Assembly: GCA_033398695.1 (NCBI GenBank)
Contig: CM065814.1
Location: 80,928,358-80,992,357 of the forward strand
From: Orobanche coerulescens
Taxonomy: Eukaryota; Streptophyta; Magnoliopsida; Lamiales; Orobanchaceae
DNA length: 64,000 bases
Direction: 5' to 3'
The notes under the pieces were generated by a model. That model did no database searches and was not told the origin of the DNA. It saw nothing but the letters and a program-made list of their open reading frames with translations. This document shows positions 46,694 through 58,271 of the stretch, in pieces. The position numbers were made by a program, and so were the translations under genes. Each line of letters begins with the position of its first letter. Position 1 is the stretch's first letter.

Positions 46694-48907
46694 TGTAACA
46701 CCCCCGAGATATTCAGAGTATATTACAGCGCCGTGGACCCCTACATGGGACCCACCAGGCTACAACAAGAAAAACTCCACTCGACTAACCATCTCGGTTA
46801 GCGTGGACACACATTTTAATAATACAACAAATAAAAATACGCCCGGAGCAACCGGCGAATTAAGCATCAACCAACAATGTAGAAATATCGGGTAATACAA
46901 ACGGAGTTCGAAATGAAAAACCTAAGTACTCGCGAGTACAATCTATAAGTTTATAAATGTGAAAACAACCATATCGAAGTAGGCAAAAGAAATAAGATGA
47001 CCCAAATGCATATGTCAACGGCCCTGGCCAACATCCTCGTACTGTCCCAGTGCTCGCTCGTCCGGATGATCATAACCTGAAATCCATAACAAGAATTTCC
47101 CCCCAACGGGTCCCCAAAGGGGTTAGCAATCACGCTAATACAAGTAATCAAGGCAAACCAATCGCTTACACATTTCATAGTACATGCACCAATATCATTT
47201 CAAAAACCAAAACCAGACATGTCTTTTCCAGAAACAAACAGTCACATATAATTTGCCTAGGACCGGGACGAAGCCACGAATCCCTCTCGAGGCCTCTAAG
47301 GACCCTCCCGAGCTGGCCACATTCATATAACAAATCAAGCACCACACGTCACCTAGGACCGGGACGAAGCCACGAATCCCACTCGAGGCCTCTAAGGACC
47401 CTCCCGAGCTGGCTAGCGAATCAAACTCATGGATCCAGGACGAAGCCATAGATTCCCTCGAGGCCCCATCGGACCCTCCCGAGGTGAGTAAAGCACAAAC
47501 AATATACATTACCATTTCACGTTAAGCATAAAGGTTTCCAAGAATTTCTTGCCTTGAATAATTGACGACACAACGAACGGAAGGAAAAACACCGACGAAC
47601 GTTAGGAACCAACGGTACCGAACCTAACGATTCCAAGAACACCATCACAACCAACTCTAGACGAATACAGAAATGGAATACACCCAAAAACCCACCTACG
47701 ATTCATGTATATTCGTATAAAAATAACAATGAGGGCGGACCACAACCAAACCCTCCCGATTTCGCAAAACCATGAAAATATACACGAATCCATAGGAAGA
47801 CTAATGATATCAACAAGATTAATCATATTCATCATAAATCCACCAACAAAACGGAACGAATCGGAAGAAAATCCCAAAACCCCCAAATTATCTAAAAGTA
47901 GGGTTCTAAGAGATTTTACCTTGGATTAGGATGAAAGATTCGTGTTGATGTTGTTATAATACACCAAGAACTCAAGGAAGATGTTGGATGAGATGATTGG
48001 AGGAAGAAATCGCCAAGAAAATTGCCCGGAATCGCCTTAGCCGCGGAGAGGAGGAAGAAATGAGAAATTGTGTTCATCTCGGTCAACTCCCTGGTTTATA
48101 TAGCCAGGGAGTGTTAGCGCGCGCTAATCCTCAAGGTTAGCGTGCGCTAACGGGATAAAACTACAGGCCATACAGTTAGCGTCCCAGTCCAGTAGCCAGA
48201 TTTCTGGCCGTTAGCGTGCGCTACTCGAAACGTAGCGTGCGCTAATAATTTCTCGGTAGCGCGCGCTATCGACCAATAGCGTGCGCTACCTGGACATCAG
48301 CCAAGTCCAGAAGCAACTGTCCAGTACACACCTGATCCGGTTAGCGCGCGCTATCCACCAAACGTAGCGTGCGCTAAAGTGTATCGGTAGCGCGCGCTAT
48401 CGACCAATAACGTGCGCTACATGGGCAACAGATTGAGTCCAGTAGTAAACTGTCCAGTACTGGACACTCACGCTAGCGCACGCTACTGGGCAACTTGGCG
48501 TGCGCTAGCCCCCGACATTAGCGTGCGCTAGACTACGTAGCGTACGCTAATCCGCCAGTCCAGAGGGCTGGATACAGCACTGCCACTCCCAGGGCTTCCT
48601 CTCTAGCGCACGCTACGAAGCAGCCGTAGCGTGTGCTACTAAGGGCCCCTCAGCGTGCGCTAGGTACGAAACATAATCGGTCCAAAACACTGGAATATGA
48701 ACGAAACATCAAACGAAACATCTCAAAACACGTCATATCATAGAATGGATCCACGACAACCCCGAAACGGCGGTTCCACACAATAATTACGAGAATCAGA
48801 TCAATACATGACTGAAAAGATACGCTGAAAGATACACGAGGGCCACTACGACCGAGAAATACACCGAAAATGAAAATACAAGGGAAAGAAAAAATGCGGA
48901 TATTACA
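46694..48907 (-). repeat. 3' LTR of inserted Gypsy element
   Basis: The LTR is 2,214 bp. On the minus strand it reads TGTAATATCCGC to GGGGGTGTTACA. It carries an extra copy, absent from the other LTR, of a roughly 96-bp module starting CCTAGGACCGGGACG at 47256 and 47352. The TATA box (minus CTATATAAAC) is at 48094-48103. Confidence 0.95.
48115..48665. repeat. Palindrome cluster in Gypsy LTR (left copy)
   Basis: About 17 copies of TTAGCGYRCGCTAA lie in 550 bp directly upstream, in the minus sense, of the TATA box. GTCCAG half-sites are interspersed, including the perfect palindrome GTCCAGTACTGGAC at 48452-48465. The matching cluster in the right LTR lies at about 55150-55735. Confidence 0.9.
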
Positions 48908-48909
48908 TT

Positions 48910-49410
48910 CTACCCCTCTAAAAATAAGTTTCGTCCCGAAACTTGAGAAACAAACAACTCAGGGTACCTAGCACGTATGCTATCCTCAGTTTCCCAAGTT
49001 GCCTCCTCGACACCGTGTCTCGACCATTGCACCTTGACCAAAGAGATGGTCTTATGCCTTAGTCGTTTCTCACGACGCTCCAAGATCTTCAAGGGATGCT
49101 CCTCAAAAGTAATATCCTCGGCGACATCAATGTCACCATAATCGATAACGTGACTAGGATCCGGGACATATTTCCTCAGCTGGGAAACATGAAAAACGCT
49201 ATGAACATGACTCAAGGCCGGGGGTTGTGCCAAACGGTATGCCAACTCACCGACTCGCTCGAGAATCTCAAAGGGCCCAATAAATCTCGGACTCAACTTC
49301 CCATTTTCCCCGAAAAGAAAGACTCCCTTCGTCGGCGACACCTTTAGCAAAACGTGGTCTCCCACCTCAAATTCCAAGGGTCGACGACGGACGTCGGCAT
49401 ACGACTTCTG
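48910..49410 (-). pseudogene. pol: pol C-terminus: integrase tail and chromodomain-like segment
   Basis: Downstream of a TGA at 49413-49411 the same frame stays open to its natural stop at 48912-48910. It contains LEFEVGDHVLLKVSP, LSPRFIGPFEILERVG and HVSQLRKYV. A chromodomain-like stretch follows (HPLKILERREKRLR, SLVKVQW, EEATWE, RYPELF), which in chromoviruses directs integration into marked chromatin. The stop codon lies inside the polypurine tract, two bases from the LTR. Confidence 0.85.
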
Positions 49411-50115
49411 TCAACTTTGAGCGGTCAACATCCGTTCTCGAATCAAATCCACCTTCCGCCTCGTCTCTAAAACGACATCCGGCTCGGTCCCGACCAAATT
49501 GGACGCCTCATTCCAACAAATCGGTGATCGACATCGACGCCCATAAAGTGCCTCATACGGTGCCATTCGAATCGACGCGTGCCAACTGTTGTTGTACGTA
49601 AATTCGATCAATGGCAAATATTCCTCCCAATCACTACTCCAATCGAGAGCACAAGCACGCAATATATCCTCGAATGTCTGGATAGTGCGTTCCGACTGTC
49701 CATCTGATTGGGGATGAAAAGAGGTACTCAAATGCAAAAGGGTACCCAACGCCTTATGCACCGCCTGCCAAAAGTGCGATACGAAACGGCCATCACGATC
49801 CGAAACAATAGACTTCGGAGTACCGTGAAGCCTCACAATCTGCGCGATAAACACACGAGCTAACTTCTCTGGACCCCAAGTGTCCTTGATGCCCAGAAAA
49901 TGTGCCGACTTGGTTAGACGATCAACAATCACCCATACCATATTCATACCCGACCTTGATCTCGGCAAACTCATAACGAAATCCATCGATATATCTTCCC
50001 ATTTCCATTCCGGAATGGGAAGTGACTGCAAAAACCCAGCCGGTCGCTGATGCTCTATTTTGACCTGCTGGTAAGTCAAACATCTCGCTACAAACTGTGC
50101 GACCTCCTTCTTCAT
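49411..50115 (-). pseudogene. pol: pol integrase catalytic core
   Basis: The frame is open for 234 codons. It contains the end of the HHCC zinc-binding region (VARCLTYQQVK), in which the second cysteine is replaced by tyrosine, and then the DDE core. Asp is in WEDISMDFVMSLP, Asp in SIVSDRDGRF and Glu in SERTIQTFEDILRAC. The motif YEALYGRRCRSPICW follows. All three catalytic acids are present, but the lost zinc ligand and the flanking stops argue against activity. Confidence 0.88.
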
Positions 50116-50466
50116 ATCATTCCACTAGAAATTCCTTCTCAGGTCCTTGTACATCTTACTTGAACCAGGATGAAAGGAATAAGGTGTAGCATGGGCCTCA
50201 CGCAAAATATTTTGTCGCAACTCTGAGTCGTTCGGCACACAAAGCCGACTCTGGAATCTCAAAACACCATCCTAGTGAATCACAAACCCAGGAGACTTTC
50301 CCTTAAGAATGTTCTCTCGGATTTGAGTAATCATCGGATCCTCTAACTGCTTCAGCTTAATTTCATCGACCAAGGACGACGAAATCTCTAAAGCACAAAG
50401 CTGCCCGACAGCTCCAGGAAACAAAACCTCAACATCTAACTCGATCAAAGCCCGCCGAAGCTCCGA
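50116..50466 (-). pseudogene. pol: pol RNase H-integrase linker and N-terminal integrase
   Basis: The frame contains TAGs at 50274-50272 and 50127-50125. Between them DGVLRFQSRLCVP and the histidine pair HATPYSFHPG of the integrase zinc finger are recognisable. The second stop replaces a tryptophan in the otherwise conserved RRNFWWN motif. Confidence 0.8.
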
Positions 50467-51453
50467 CTAAGACGTAAGAATCTCAAGTGTTCGCAACGCA
50501 ACCGGTTTCCGACTCAAGGCGTCGGCCATGACGTTCGCCTTGCCCGGATGATAAAGGATTTCGAGGTCATAATCCTTAATCAGCTCTAACCACCTCCTCT
50601 GCCTCATATTCAACTCCCGCTGAGTAAATATGTATTCCAGACTTTTATGATCGGTAAAAATCTGACATGCAGAGCCGAAAAGGTAGTGACGCCAAATCTT
50701 GAGCGAAAAAACAACTGCCGCTAACTCCAAATCATGAGTAGGGTAGTTCAGCTCATACGGCCTCAACTGTCTCGACGCATAGGCAATGGTCTTGCCGTGC
50801 TGCATCAATACGCACCCAAGACCCTGACCCGAAGCATCACTATAAACGGCAAAACCCTCGTTGCCACATGGCAACGCCAAAACCGGGGCTGAGGTCAAAC
50901 GCTTCTTCAGCTCCTCAAAACTCGAATGCCTTTCGTCATTCCAGACGAACTTCTCGGATTTCTGGAGCAACTGTGTAAGTGGCCGAGCTAGTTTTGAGAA
51001 ACCCTCGACGAACCTACGGTAGTAGCCAGCCAAACCCAAGAAACTACGGACCTCCTTCACATTCTTGGGCGGTGCCCAATCCAACACTACCTCAATTTTC
51101 TGCGGATCCACACGAACTCCCTCGGCTGAAATCACGTGACCCAAAAACATCACTTCCTTCAGCCAGACCTCACATTTCGAGAACTTCGCATAGAGTTGCT
51201 TGGTCCTCAAAATGTCTAACACTATCCGCAAATGATGGGCATGCTCTTCCTTGTTCCTCGAATAAATAAGAATATCGTCAATGAAGACGACGACACACTT
51301 ATCCAAATACTCGATAAAGACTTTGTTCATCAACTGCATGAACACCGCCGGTGCATTAGTTAACCCGAAAGGCATGACTACAAACTCATAATGTCTGTAT
51401 CTCGTCCGAAAAGCTGTTTTCGGCACGTCGGACTCCCTCACCCGGAGCTGATA
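50467..51453 (-). pseudogene. pol: pol reverse transcriptase (C half) and RNase H
   Basis: The frame is open from the stop at 51454 to a TAG at 50469-50467. It includes the reverse transcriptase motifs [15 protein letters not shown], the catalytic [12 protein letters not shown] (about 51265-51300) and LGHVISAEG, and the connection motif [11 protein letters not shown]. The RNase H sequence [16 protein letters not shown], then [10 protein letters not shown] and MADALSRK, completes the segment. The catalytic acids look intact. Confidence 0.9.
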
Positions 51454-52683
51454 CTACCCCGATTTCAAATCAATCTTCGAGAATACCGCAGCTCCCTGCA
51501 ACTGATCGAACAAGTCATCAATCCTCGGCAAAGGAAACTTGTTCTTGATGGTCACTTTGTTTAGTTCGCGATAGTCGATACACAAACGTAGTGAACCATC
51601 CTTCTTCCGCACAAACAGGACCGGTGCGCCCCAAGGCGAGGCGCTCGATCGAACATACCCCGACTCAAGAAGCTCACTCAACTGCTTCTTCAACTCGGCC
51701 ATCTCTGAAGGTGCCATGCGATACGGTGCCTTCGAAATCGGAGCCGCGCCCGGCTCTAACTCTATAGCAAACTCAACCTCACGATCCGGTGGCAATCCCG
51801 GCAACTCGTTAGGAAACACATCAGGAAACTCACTAACAACTGGAATCGACGAAGAAAGCTCGACTCCACCATCCTCCGCCTTCAAGGCATAGCACCAATA
51901 ACCAGTACACCCTTTCCGCAAGAGTCTCATCGCCTTCAAGGCGTTAATAACGAGCTTCTGGTTTCTCTTTCGCCCCGCGAAAGAATGTTCAGTGCCGTCC
52001 TCGGCTAGCATGGTAATGATCCTCGTGCGGTAGTTCATGATTGCACCATGCCGCTCGAGCCAATCATCCCCGAGAATTAAATTCTCACCCTCGATACCCA
52101 CGACAATAAGATTAGAGATCCAAGCCCTCTCACAAATAAATACAGAACAGTCCCGGACTTCTCGATCACCGACAATTCTATCACCGCTAGGAAGTTTAAC
52201 GATGAAAGTCTCGCAAGGTGACAAGCATTTGAGACTCAAACGGCGAACACACTCTAGAGAAATGAATAAATGCATAGCACCTGAATCAAAAAGCACACTG
52301 ACAGGATGGGAATGGATATGAACGGTACCTGTCACCACAATAGCTGCTGGATCATCAGCCCTCCTCATCTCGTAGATATGCGGTTGGGCAGAGCCGACAC
52401 TGGAAGCTCCTCCTCTAGCGGGCTGACCCCGACACCTACCTCGGCCGGCACTCGGAGGTGGCGGCAGAGCAAATGAGCCCTGGTTCACACTCGGCTCCAT
52501 AGGTGCTGGGTGAGAAGAACGGGCGCCGCGAAACTGTCTGAGCTTCTCACAAAAAGAAGCCTTATGGCCCGACTGACCACAAGTATGACAAGTCAAAGGT
52601 GGACGAGGACACTCCCGGTTCACGTGGCCTGGCTTTCCACAGTTAAAGCATCTGGGGTCCCGGACGAAGGTTCCGGCGGCACT
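51454..52683 (-). pseudogene. pol: gag zinc knuckles, protease and reverse transcriptase (N half)
   Basis: After a TGA at 52686-52684 the frame shows [14 protein letters not shown] (about 52610-52651) and [14 protein letters not shown], an RG-rich linker and the retropepsin motif [13 protein letters not shown] (DSG at 52279-52287). The reverse transcriptase start follows: [51 protein letters not shown] at 51456-51454 interrupts the conserved GYYQLR motif. Confidence 0.9.
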
Positions 52684-53589
52684 TCAAAAACTCCCAGAGA
52701 AACGAGCTAAACCACCTGTAGAAATATTTACAGGTTGAGATTTCTGCTGACTTCCACCCTTGTAACCCGAGAAATCCCCAGCGGATTTCTGCTTCTTACT
52801 CTCTCGGACCGCCGCACTAGCCGTCACCGACATATCATAAGCAAGAGCTCGACTCTGATAATCCTTCAAAGTAGTACACACGAGCCCAGACATATAGTCC
52901 CGAATGGACAGTTTCATCCTCCTGGAAAAATGGAAAATTTTGTCGCTCTCTTCGACAACTTGGGTCTTCACAGAGCCCAACTCCTTGTTAAAATCGGCAA
53001 TAGCTTGGGATACGGGAATATCCCGTGGTTGAGCATCATAGAAAGCATGCACTCGACCCTGTCTGACCGGCCATGGACAATATTCGGTCTCCATCAATTC
53101 TTGAAATTCGGCCCACGAAGCAACATGGTCTTTGGGCCCAACGGCCTCCCACCAATCCGTAGCATCCCTAGTGAGAAAGTACTGGGCAATAGGGACCTTA
53201 CGATCCTCAGGACAGTTGGTGGCAACGAAGACTTTAGATATCTCCTTGATCCATCCCTCCCATCCGATCGGGTCTGAAGCTCCCTAGAACTGAGAAGGAT
53301 GCATCTTGATGACATCCTGAAGCCAGCGATCAGCTCCGCCCCGATTAGCATGGGTCGGATCCGGATTCTGAACCACCTGAGCTATCGCCGCCATCTGGTT
53401 AACCATTTGCTGCATAACAGCCGCAATATCAAGATCGGCGTGCTCCTAAGAAGAAGCATGAATGTGACGGTCACCGATACTGCTGGCTCCCGAATAATGC
53501 GACGTGGCCGCCCCACCGGCTGCCCCACGTCCTTGGCCGCGTCCACGACCACGTCCACAACCACGACCATGGTTTCCTCCGGCATCCAT
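52684..53589 (-). pseudogene. gag: Ty3/Gypsy gag with two internal stops
   Basis: Gag starts at ATG 53589 (MDAGGNHGRG), followed by a glycine-arginine tract. TAGs interrupt it at 53448-53446 and 53286-53284. The Retrotrans_gag core reads DATDWWEAVGPKDHVASWAEF, METEYCPWPVRQ and FHFSRRMKLSIRDYMSG. A TGA at 52686-52684 separates it from the zinc knuckles, which continue in the same frame. Confidence 0.85.
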
Positions 53590-53827
53590 ACTAGTGTTAA
53601 GAGGTAACAGAGGTATATCGATGATGAGTAAGGGAGGAAAAAGCAACTACGATTCAAGAAGTGAAAATACAATGCCAGAAACAGAAAAGCCGAATAAGAA
53701 AACTTACGAGCACTGGAAGTACCGAGATGCTGGCAGCGGCGCGACAATATGCAAAACAAAACACGACTAGGCCCAAATAACCAACAAGCCTAGGTATCCA
53801 TAAACCTAGTGCTCTGATACCATTTTC
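53590..53827 (-). promoter_or_regulatory. PBS and gag leader of inserted Gypsy element
   Basis: The minus strand reads TGGTATCAGAGCACTAGG from 53823 down, four bases after the LTR end, complementary to initiator-Met tRNA. The rest is a 5' leader of about 215 bp in which no coding sequence is seen. Confidence 0.85.
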
Positions 53828-55968
53828 TGTAACACCCCTGAGATATTCAGAGTATATTACAGCGCCGTGGACCCCTACATGGGACCCACCAGGCTACAAC
53901 AAGAAAAACTCCATTCGACTAACCATCTCGGTTAGCGAGGACACACATTTTAATAATACAACAAATAAAAATACGCCCGGAGCAACCGGCGAATTAAGCA
54001 TCAACCAACAATGTAGAAATATCGGGTAATACAAACGGAGTTCGAAATGAAAAACCTAAGTACTCGCGAGTACAATCTATAAGTTTATAAATGTGAAAAC
54101 AACCATATCGAAGTAGGCAAAAGAAATAAGATGACCCAAATGTATATGTCAACGGCCCTGGCCAACATCCTCGTACTGTCCCAGTGCTCGCTCGCCCGGA
54201 TGATCATAACCTGAAATCCATAACAAGAATTTCCCCCCAACGGGTCCCCAAAGGGGTTAGCAATTATGCTAGTACAAGTAATCAAGGCAAACCAATCGCT
54301 TACACATTTCATAGTACATGCACCAATATCATTTCAAAAACCAAAACCAGACATGTCTTTTCCGGAAACAAACCGTCACATATAATTTGCCTAGGACCGG
54401 GACGAAGCCACGAATCCCACTCGAGGCCTCTAAGGACCCTCCCGAGCTGGCTAGCGAATCAAACTCATGAATCCAGGACGAAGTCATAGATTCCCTCGAG
54501 GCCCCGTCGGACCCTCCCGAGGTGAGTAAAGCACACACAATATACATTACCATTTCACGTTAAGCATAAAGGTTTCCAAGAATTACTTGCCTTGAATAAT
54601 TGACGACAAAACGAACAGAAGGAAAAACACCGACGAATGCTAGGAACCAACGGTACCGAACCTAACGATTCCAAGAACACCATCACAACCAACTCTAGAT
54701 GAATACATAAATGGAATACACCTAAAAACCCGCCTACGATTCATGTATATTCGTATAAAAATAACAACGAGGGCGGACCACAACCAAACCCTCCCTATTT
54801 CTCAAAACCATGCAAATATACACGAATCCGTAGGAAGACTAATGATATCAACAAGATTAATCATATTCATCATGAATCCACCAACAAAACGGAACGAATC
54901 GGAAGAAAATCCCAAAACCCCCAAATTATCTAAAAGTAGGGTTCTAAGAGATTTTACCTTGTATTAGGATGAAATATTCGTGTTGATGTTGTTATAATAC
55001 ACCAAGAACTCAAGGAAGATGTTGGATGAGATGATTGGAGGAAGAAATCGCCAAGAAAATCGCCCGGAATCGCCTTAGCCACGGAGAGGAGGAAGAAATG
55101 AGAAATTGTGTTCATCTCGGTTAACTCCCTGGCTTATATAGCCAGGGAGTGTTAGCGCGCGCTAATCCTCAAGGTTAGCGTGCGCTAACGGGATAAAACT
55201 ACAGGCCATACAGTTAGCGTCCCAGTCCAGTAGCCATATTTCTGGCCGTTAGCATGCGCTACTCGAAACATAGCGTGCGCTGATAATTTCTCGGTAGCGC
55301 GCGCTATCGACCAATAGCGTGCGCTACCTGGACATCAGCCGAGTCCAGAAGCAACTGTCCAGTACACACCTGATCCGGTTAGCGTGCGCTATCCACCAAA
55401 CATAGCGTGCGCTAAAGTGTATCGGTAGCACGCGCTATCGACCAATAACGTGCGCTACCTGGGCAACAAATTGAGTCCAGTAGTAAACTGTCCAGTACTG
55501 GACACTCACGCTAGCGCACGCTACTGGGAAACTCGGCGTGCGCTAGCCCCCGACATTAGCGTGCGCTAGACTACGTAGCGTACACTAATCCGCCAGTCCA
55601 GTGGGTTGGAATCAGCACTGCCACTCCCAGGGCTTGCTCTCTAGCGCGCGCTACGAAGCAGCCGTAGCGTGCGCTACTAAGGACCCCTCAGTGTGCACTA
55701 TGCAGCAAACATAGCGTGCGCTAGGTACGAAACATAATCGGTCCAAAACACTGGAATATGAATGAAACATCAAATGGAACATCTCAAAACGCGTCATAAC
55801 ATAGAATGGATCCACGGCAACCCCAAAACGGCGGTTCCGCACAACAATTACGAGAATCAGATCAATACATGACTGAAAAGATACGCTGAAAGATACACGA
55901 GGGCCACTACGACCAAGAAATACACCGAAAATGAAAATACAAGGGAAAGAAAAAATGCGGATATTACA
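53828..55968 (-). repeat. 5' LTR of inserted Gypsy element
   Basis: The LTR is 2,141 bp. TATA box (TATATAAGC on the minus strand) is at about 55133-55141, and the conserved GGCAAG site at about 54587-54592. It has one copy of the CCTAGGACCGGGACG module. It carries an extra segment near 55690-55716 (CTATGCAGCAAACATAGCG) that the left LTR lacks. Confidence 0.95.
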
Positions 55969-55973
55969 ATTTT

Positions 55974-57041
55974 GATAATCGGTATATAATAATTCGAATG
56001 CTTCAAAAAGTTTGTCGTAAGAGTTACTTACTTGGCTTTCGACGTCGCTATCGTTGAATGAACTCTGGGCCATAAATGCAAGGTTATTTTGATCGATGAA
56101 GTCTTCATCAGGATCTTCGTCACTCCATGTTGCAACTAAGACCTCCTTGGGTTTAACCTGACAATTCTTAGCAAAGTGACCTGATTTACCACATAATCAA
56201 TAGGTGTTGTCGAATTTCTTAGATTCGCCCGCTTGAATGTCCTTCTTCCTCCAGTTTAATAAGTGTTGGAACTTATTAATATTCTTGGCATAATATGCTG
56301 ATTCTTCGTCGGTTTCGTCCATCGGGATTTGTTCTTTCTTTATCGACATCTTAGCCTTCATGGCTATCGACCTCTCCTTCGGTTTCGGTTTGGCATTCCG
56401 AGATTTTAGAACAATCTCGTAGTTGATAAGAGAACCAACGAGAGCACTAAAATCAAGAGTATTTAAATCCTTTGATTCCATTTTGGCCGTAACCGTACCA
56501 TCCCATTCTCGAGGTAGTGATCGGAGAATTTTCTTTACTTTCTTACTACTCGAAAGTGATTTCCCGAAACATGCTAATCCATTAGTAATAACCGAAAAAT
56601 GGTCAAGCATTATCGTGATGGATTCATCGTCCTTCATTTGGAATAATTCGTACTCGTGAAGGAGCATGTTAATTTTCGTCTCCTTGACTTGAGAGGTACC
56701 TCATGTGTTACCTCAAGCATTTTCCAAATTTCTTTGGCACTATCACACAATGATATCCGGTTGTGTTCTTCCAGATTTAAGGCACAATAAAGAAGTTGAG
56801 TTGCCTTACAATTGTAGTGGTCATTTTTCCAATCAGAATCGTCATATTCTTCGAAAGTTTTAAGCGTACTGTTGGAATATGTCGGAATTTTCGGACCAAG
56901 ACAACTCACCTTCCAAAGCTCGATGTCATATGCTCGGATGAATATAGACATCTTCTTCTTCCACGTCATGAAGTTTGAGCCATCAAAAAATGGTGGTCGG
57001 TTGATAGCAAGGCCTTCGACGGGAGCAAGTTGAAACGCCAT
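55974..57041 (-). pseudogene. gag: Unit H Copia gag, N-terminal part right of Gypsy insertion
   Basis: Gag starts at ATG 57041 (MAFQLAPVEGLAINRPPFF). A one-base deletion near 56702 shifts the frame after about 113 codons (TSQVKET motif). The following frame is open until a TGA in place of the arginine of the first zinc knuckle (56197-56199). Sequence up to the Gypsy target site at 55973 is otherwise homologous to unit G. Confidence 0.85.
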
Positions 57042-57098
57042 TGGATCTTTTATCCTCGGATGTAAAGTCGCTTATAGGAGTACCGCTCTGATACCAAC

Positions 57099-58271
57099 TG
57101 ATGTAGTATATCAGTATTTTCGCCGTTTGTGCGGAAGCGTAAATTAAATGCGGAAATTAAGTGACATGCGGATTTATAGAGGTTCGTCCAAACGTGCCTA
57201 CGTCCTCTCTCGATGTATCTTTTTCACTAGGTTCAAAATCAAAACCTCGGCACCTCTCTTCTATCGGTCGAGGGATTACTGTTACAATCTCGTCTTATAT
57301 CGGCCCAAGTAAAACCGTTTTTCCTTTTCTATTGAATAAGGAATCAACCACTCTAGCTTTGTATTGGTACTATATAAACCTCACTAAGATAGCGATTGTG
57401 ATTCTAACAATGCCGGATCCTTCATCCTAATAACACCGAATCCAATCATATCTTTCTTTTTCTCACTCGTGTATGATTTTGTGTATAACACTCAATCACT
57501 CTAGTTTAAGCTCAAGAACAACAACTATAATGTTTACAATGATATCTCAAGTGTATATGAATTGCTCAATGTTGTTGTATGGAATGATACCAACTCATTT
57601 GGTATTTATAGCCTTCTTCCACAAACTAGCCGTTACTGCCAGTTATTATTAGCGTGCGCTAGGCTGACTTCTTTAGCATGCGCTATCGCATGTTTTTGCA
57701 TTAGCATACATTATGATCTGCATGTTACGTATGCTAACGTCTTCCAGTTTCAGTCCAGTAGCTACTGTCTCTGACTGTTAGCGTGCGCTAATACTCCTTC
57801 TGTAGTGTGCGCTAATCTTGCATCATTGCATGCGTCATATATCCGTTAATGCTTTTTGACTTGTAGCAGATTCTCCCCAACGGATTGATTGACTTGATTC
57901 AAACTAATATATAGCGTGCGCTAAATATCACCTCTTGCGTGCGCTAAGCTTGCTTCAGTGCATACGTCATTCTGTGTTTGAATCTCTTCACAACGGTAAT
58001 ATTGGCTCGATAGCGTGCGTTAATCATCACGTGTGGCCTGCGCTACATCAGGTAACTTCACGTCAGGTTACTTCGAACTCGTCTGATCTGCATCCCGGAC
58101 CCGTTAGCGTGCGCTAACTTATATTTCTAGCGTGCGCTAGCTTTGAATTAAGTCCCGCTTTTTGCGTCTTCAATTCCTTCGTCGTTTTGCTTCGCCTTTG
58201 TTGTTTTGTTTTCTTTAGTAACTTAATCATCAAAATATTATTTATGAATATGTGGAATAAATATTCCAACA
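57099..58271 (-). repeat. Array LTR 9 (units H/I)
   Basis: The LTR is 1,173 bp of the second class and the last LTR of the array. It has the usual plan, with a TATA box at about 57604-57612 and palindromes at about 57649-58140. Confidence 0.92.

Larger units (their letters stand above)
46694..55968 (-). mobile_element. Full-length Ty3/Gypsy chromovirus (Tekay/Del-type) inserted in gag H
   Basis: The 9,275-bp element has LTRs at 46694-48907 and 53828-55968 and is flanked by the 5-bp duplication ATTTT (46689-46693 and 55969-55973). Removing it rejoins gag H exactly. The internal region carries PBS, gag, protease, reverse transcriptase, RNase H, integrase and a chromodomain-like C-terminus in one reading frame. 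The frame is interrupted by eight in-frame stops (six TAG, two TGA) and no frameshift. The LTRs are very similar apart from a duplicated module in the left one. The insertion is later than the formation of unit H. Confidence 0.95.

Noticed and set aside
48115..48665. CRISPR-like array of short repeats with spacers
   Set aside because: Repeats are short, degenerate palindromes with irregular spacing in a plant LTR, and no cas genes are present.
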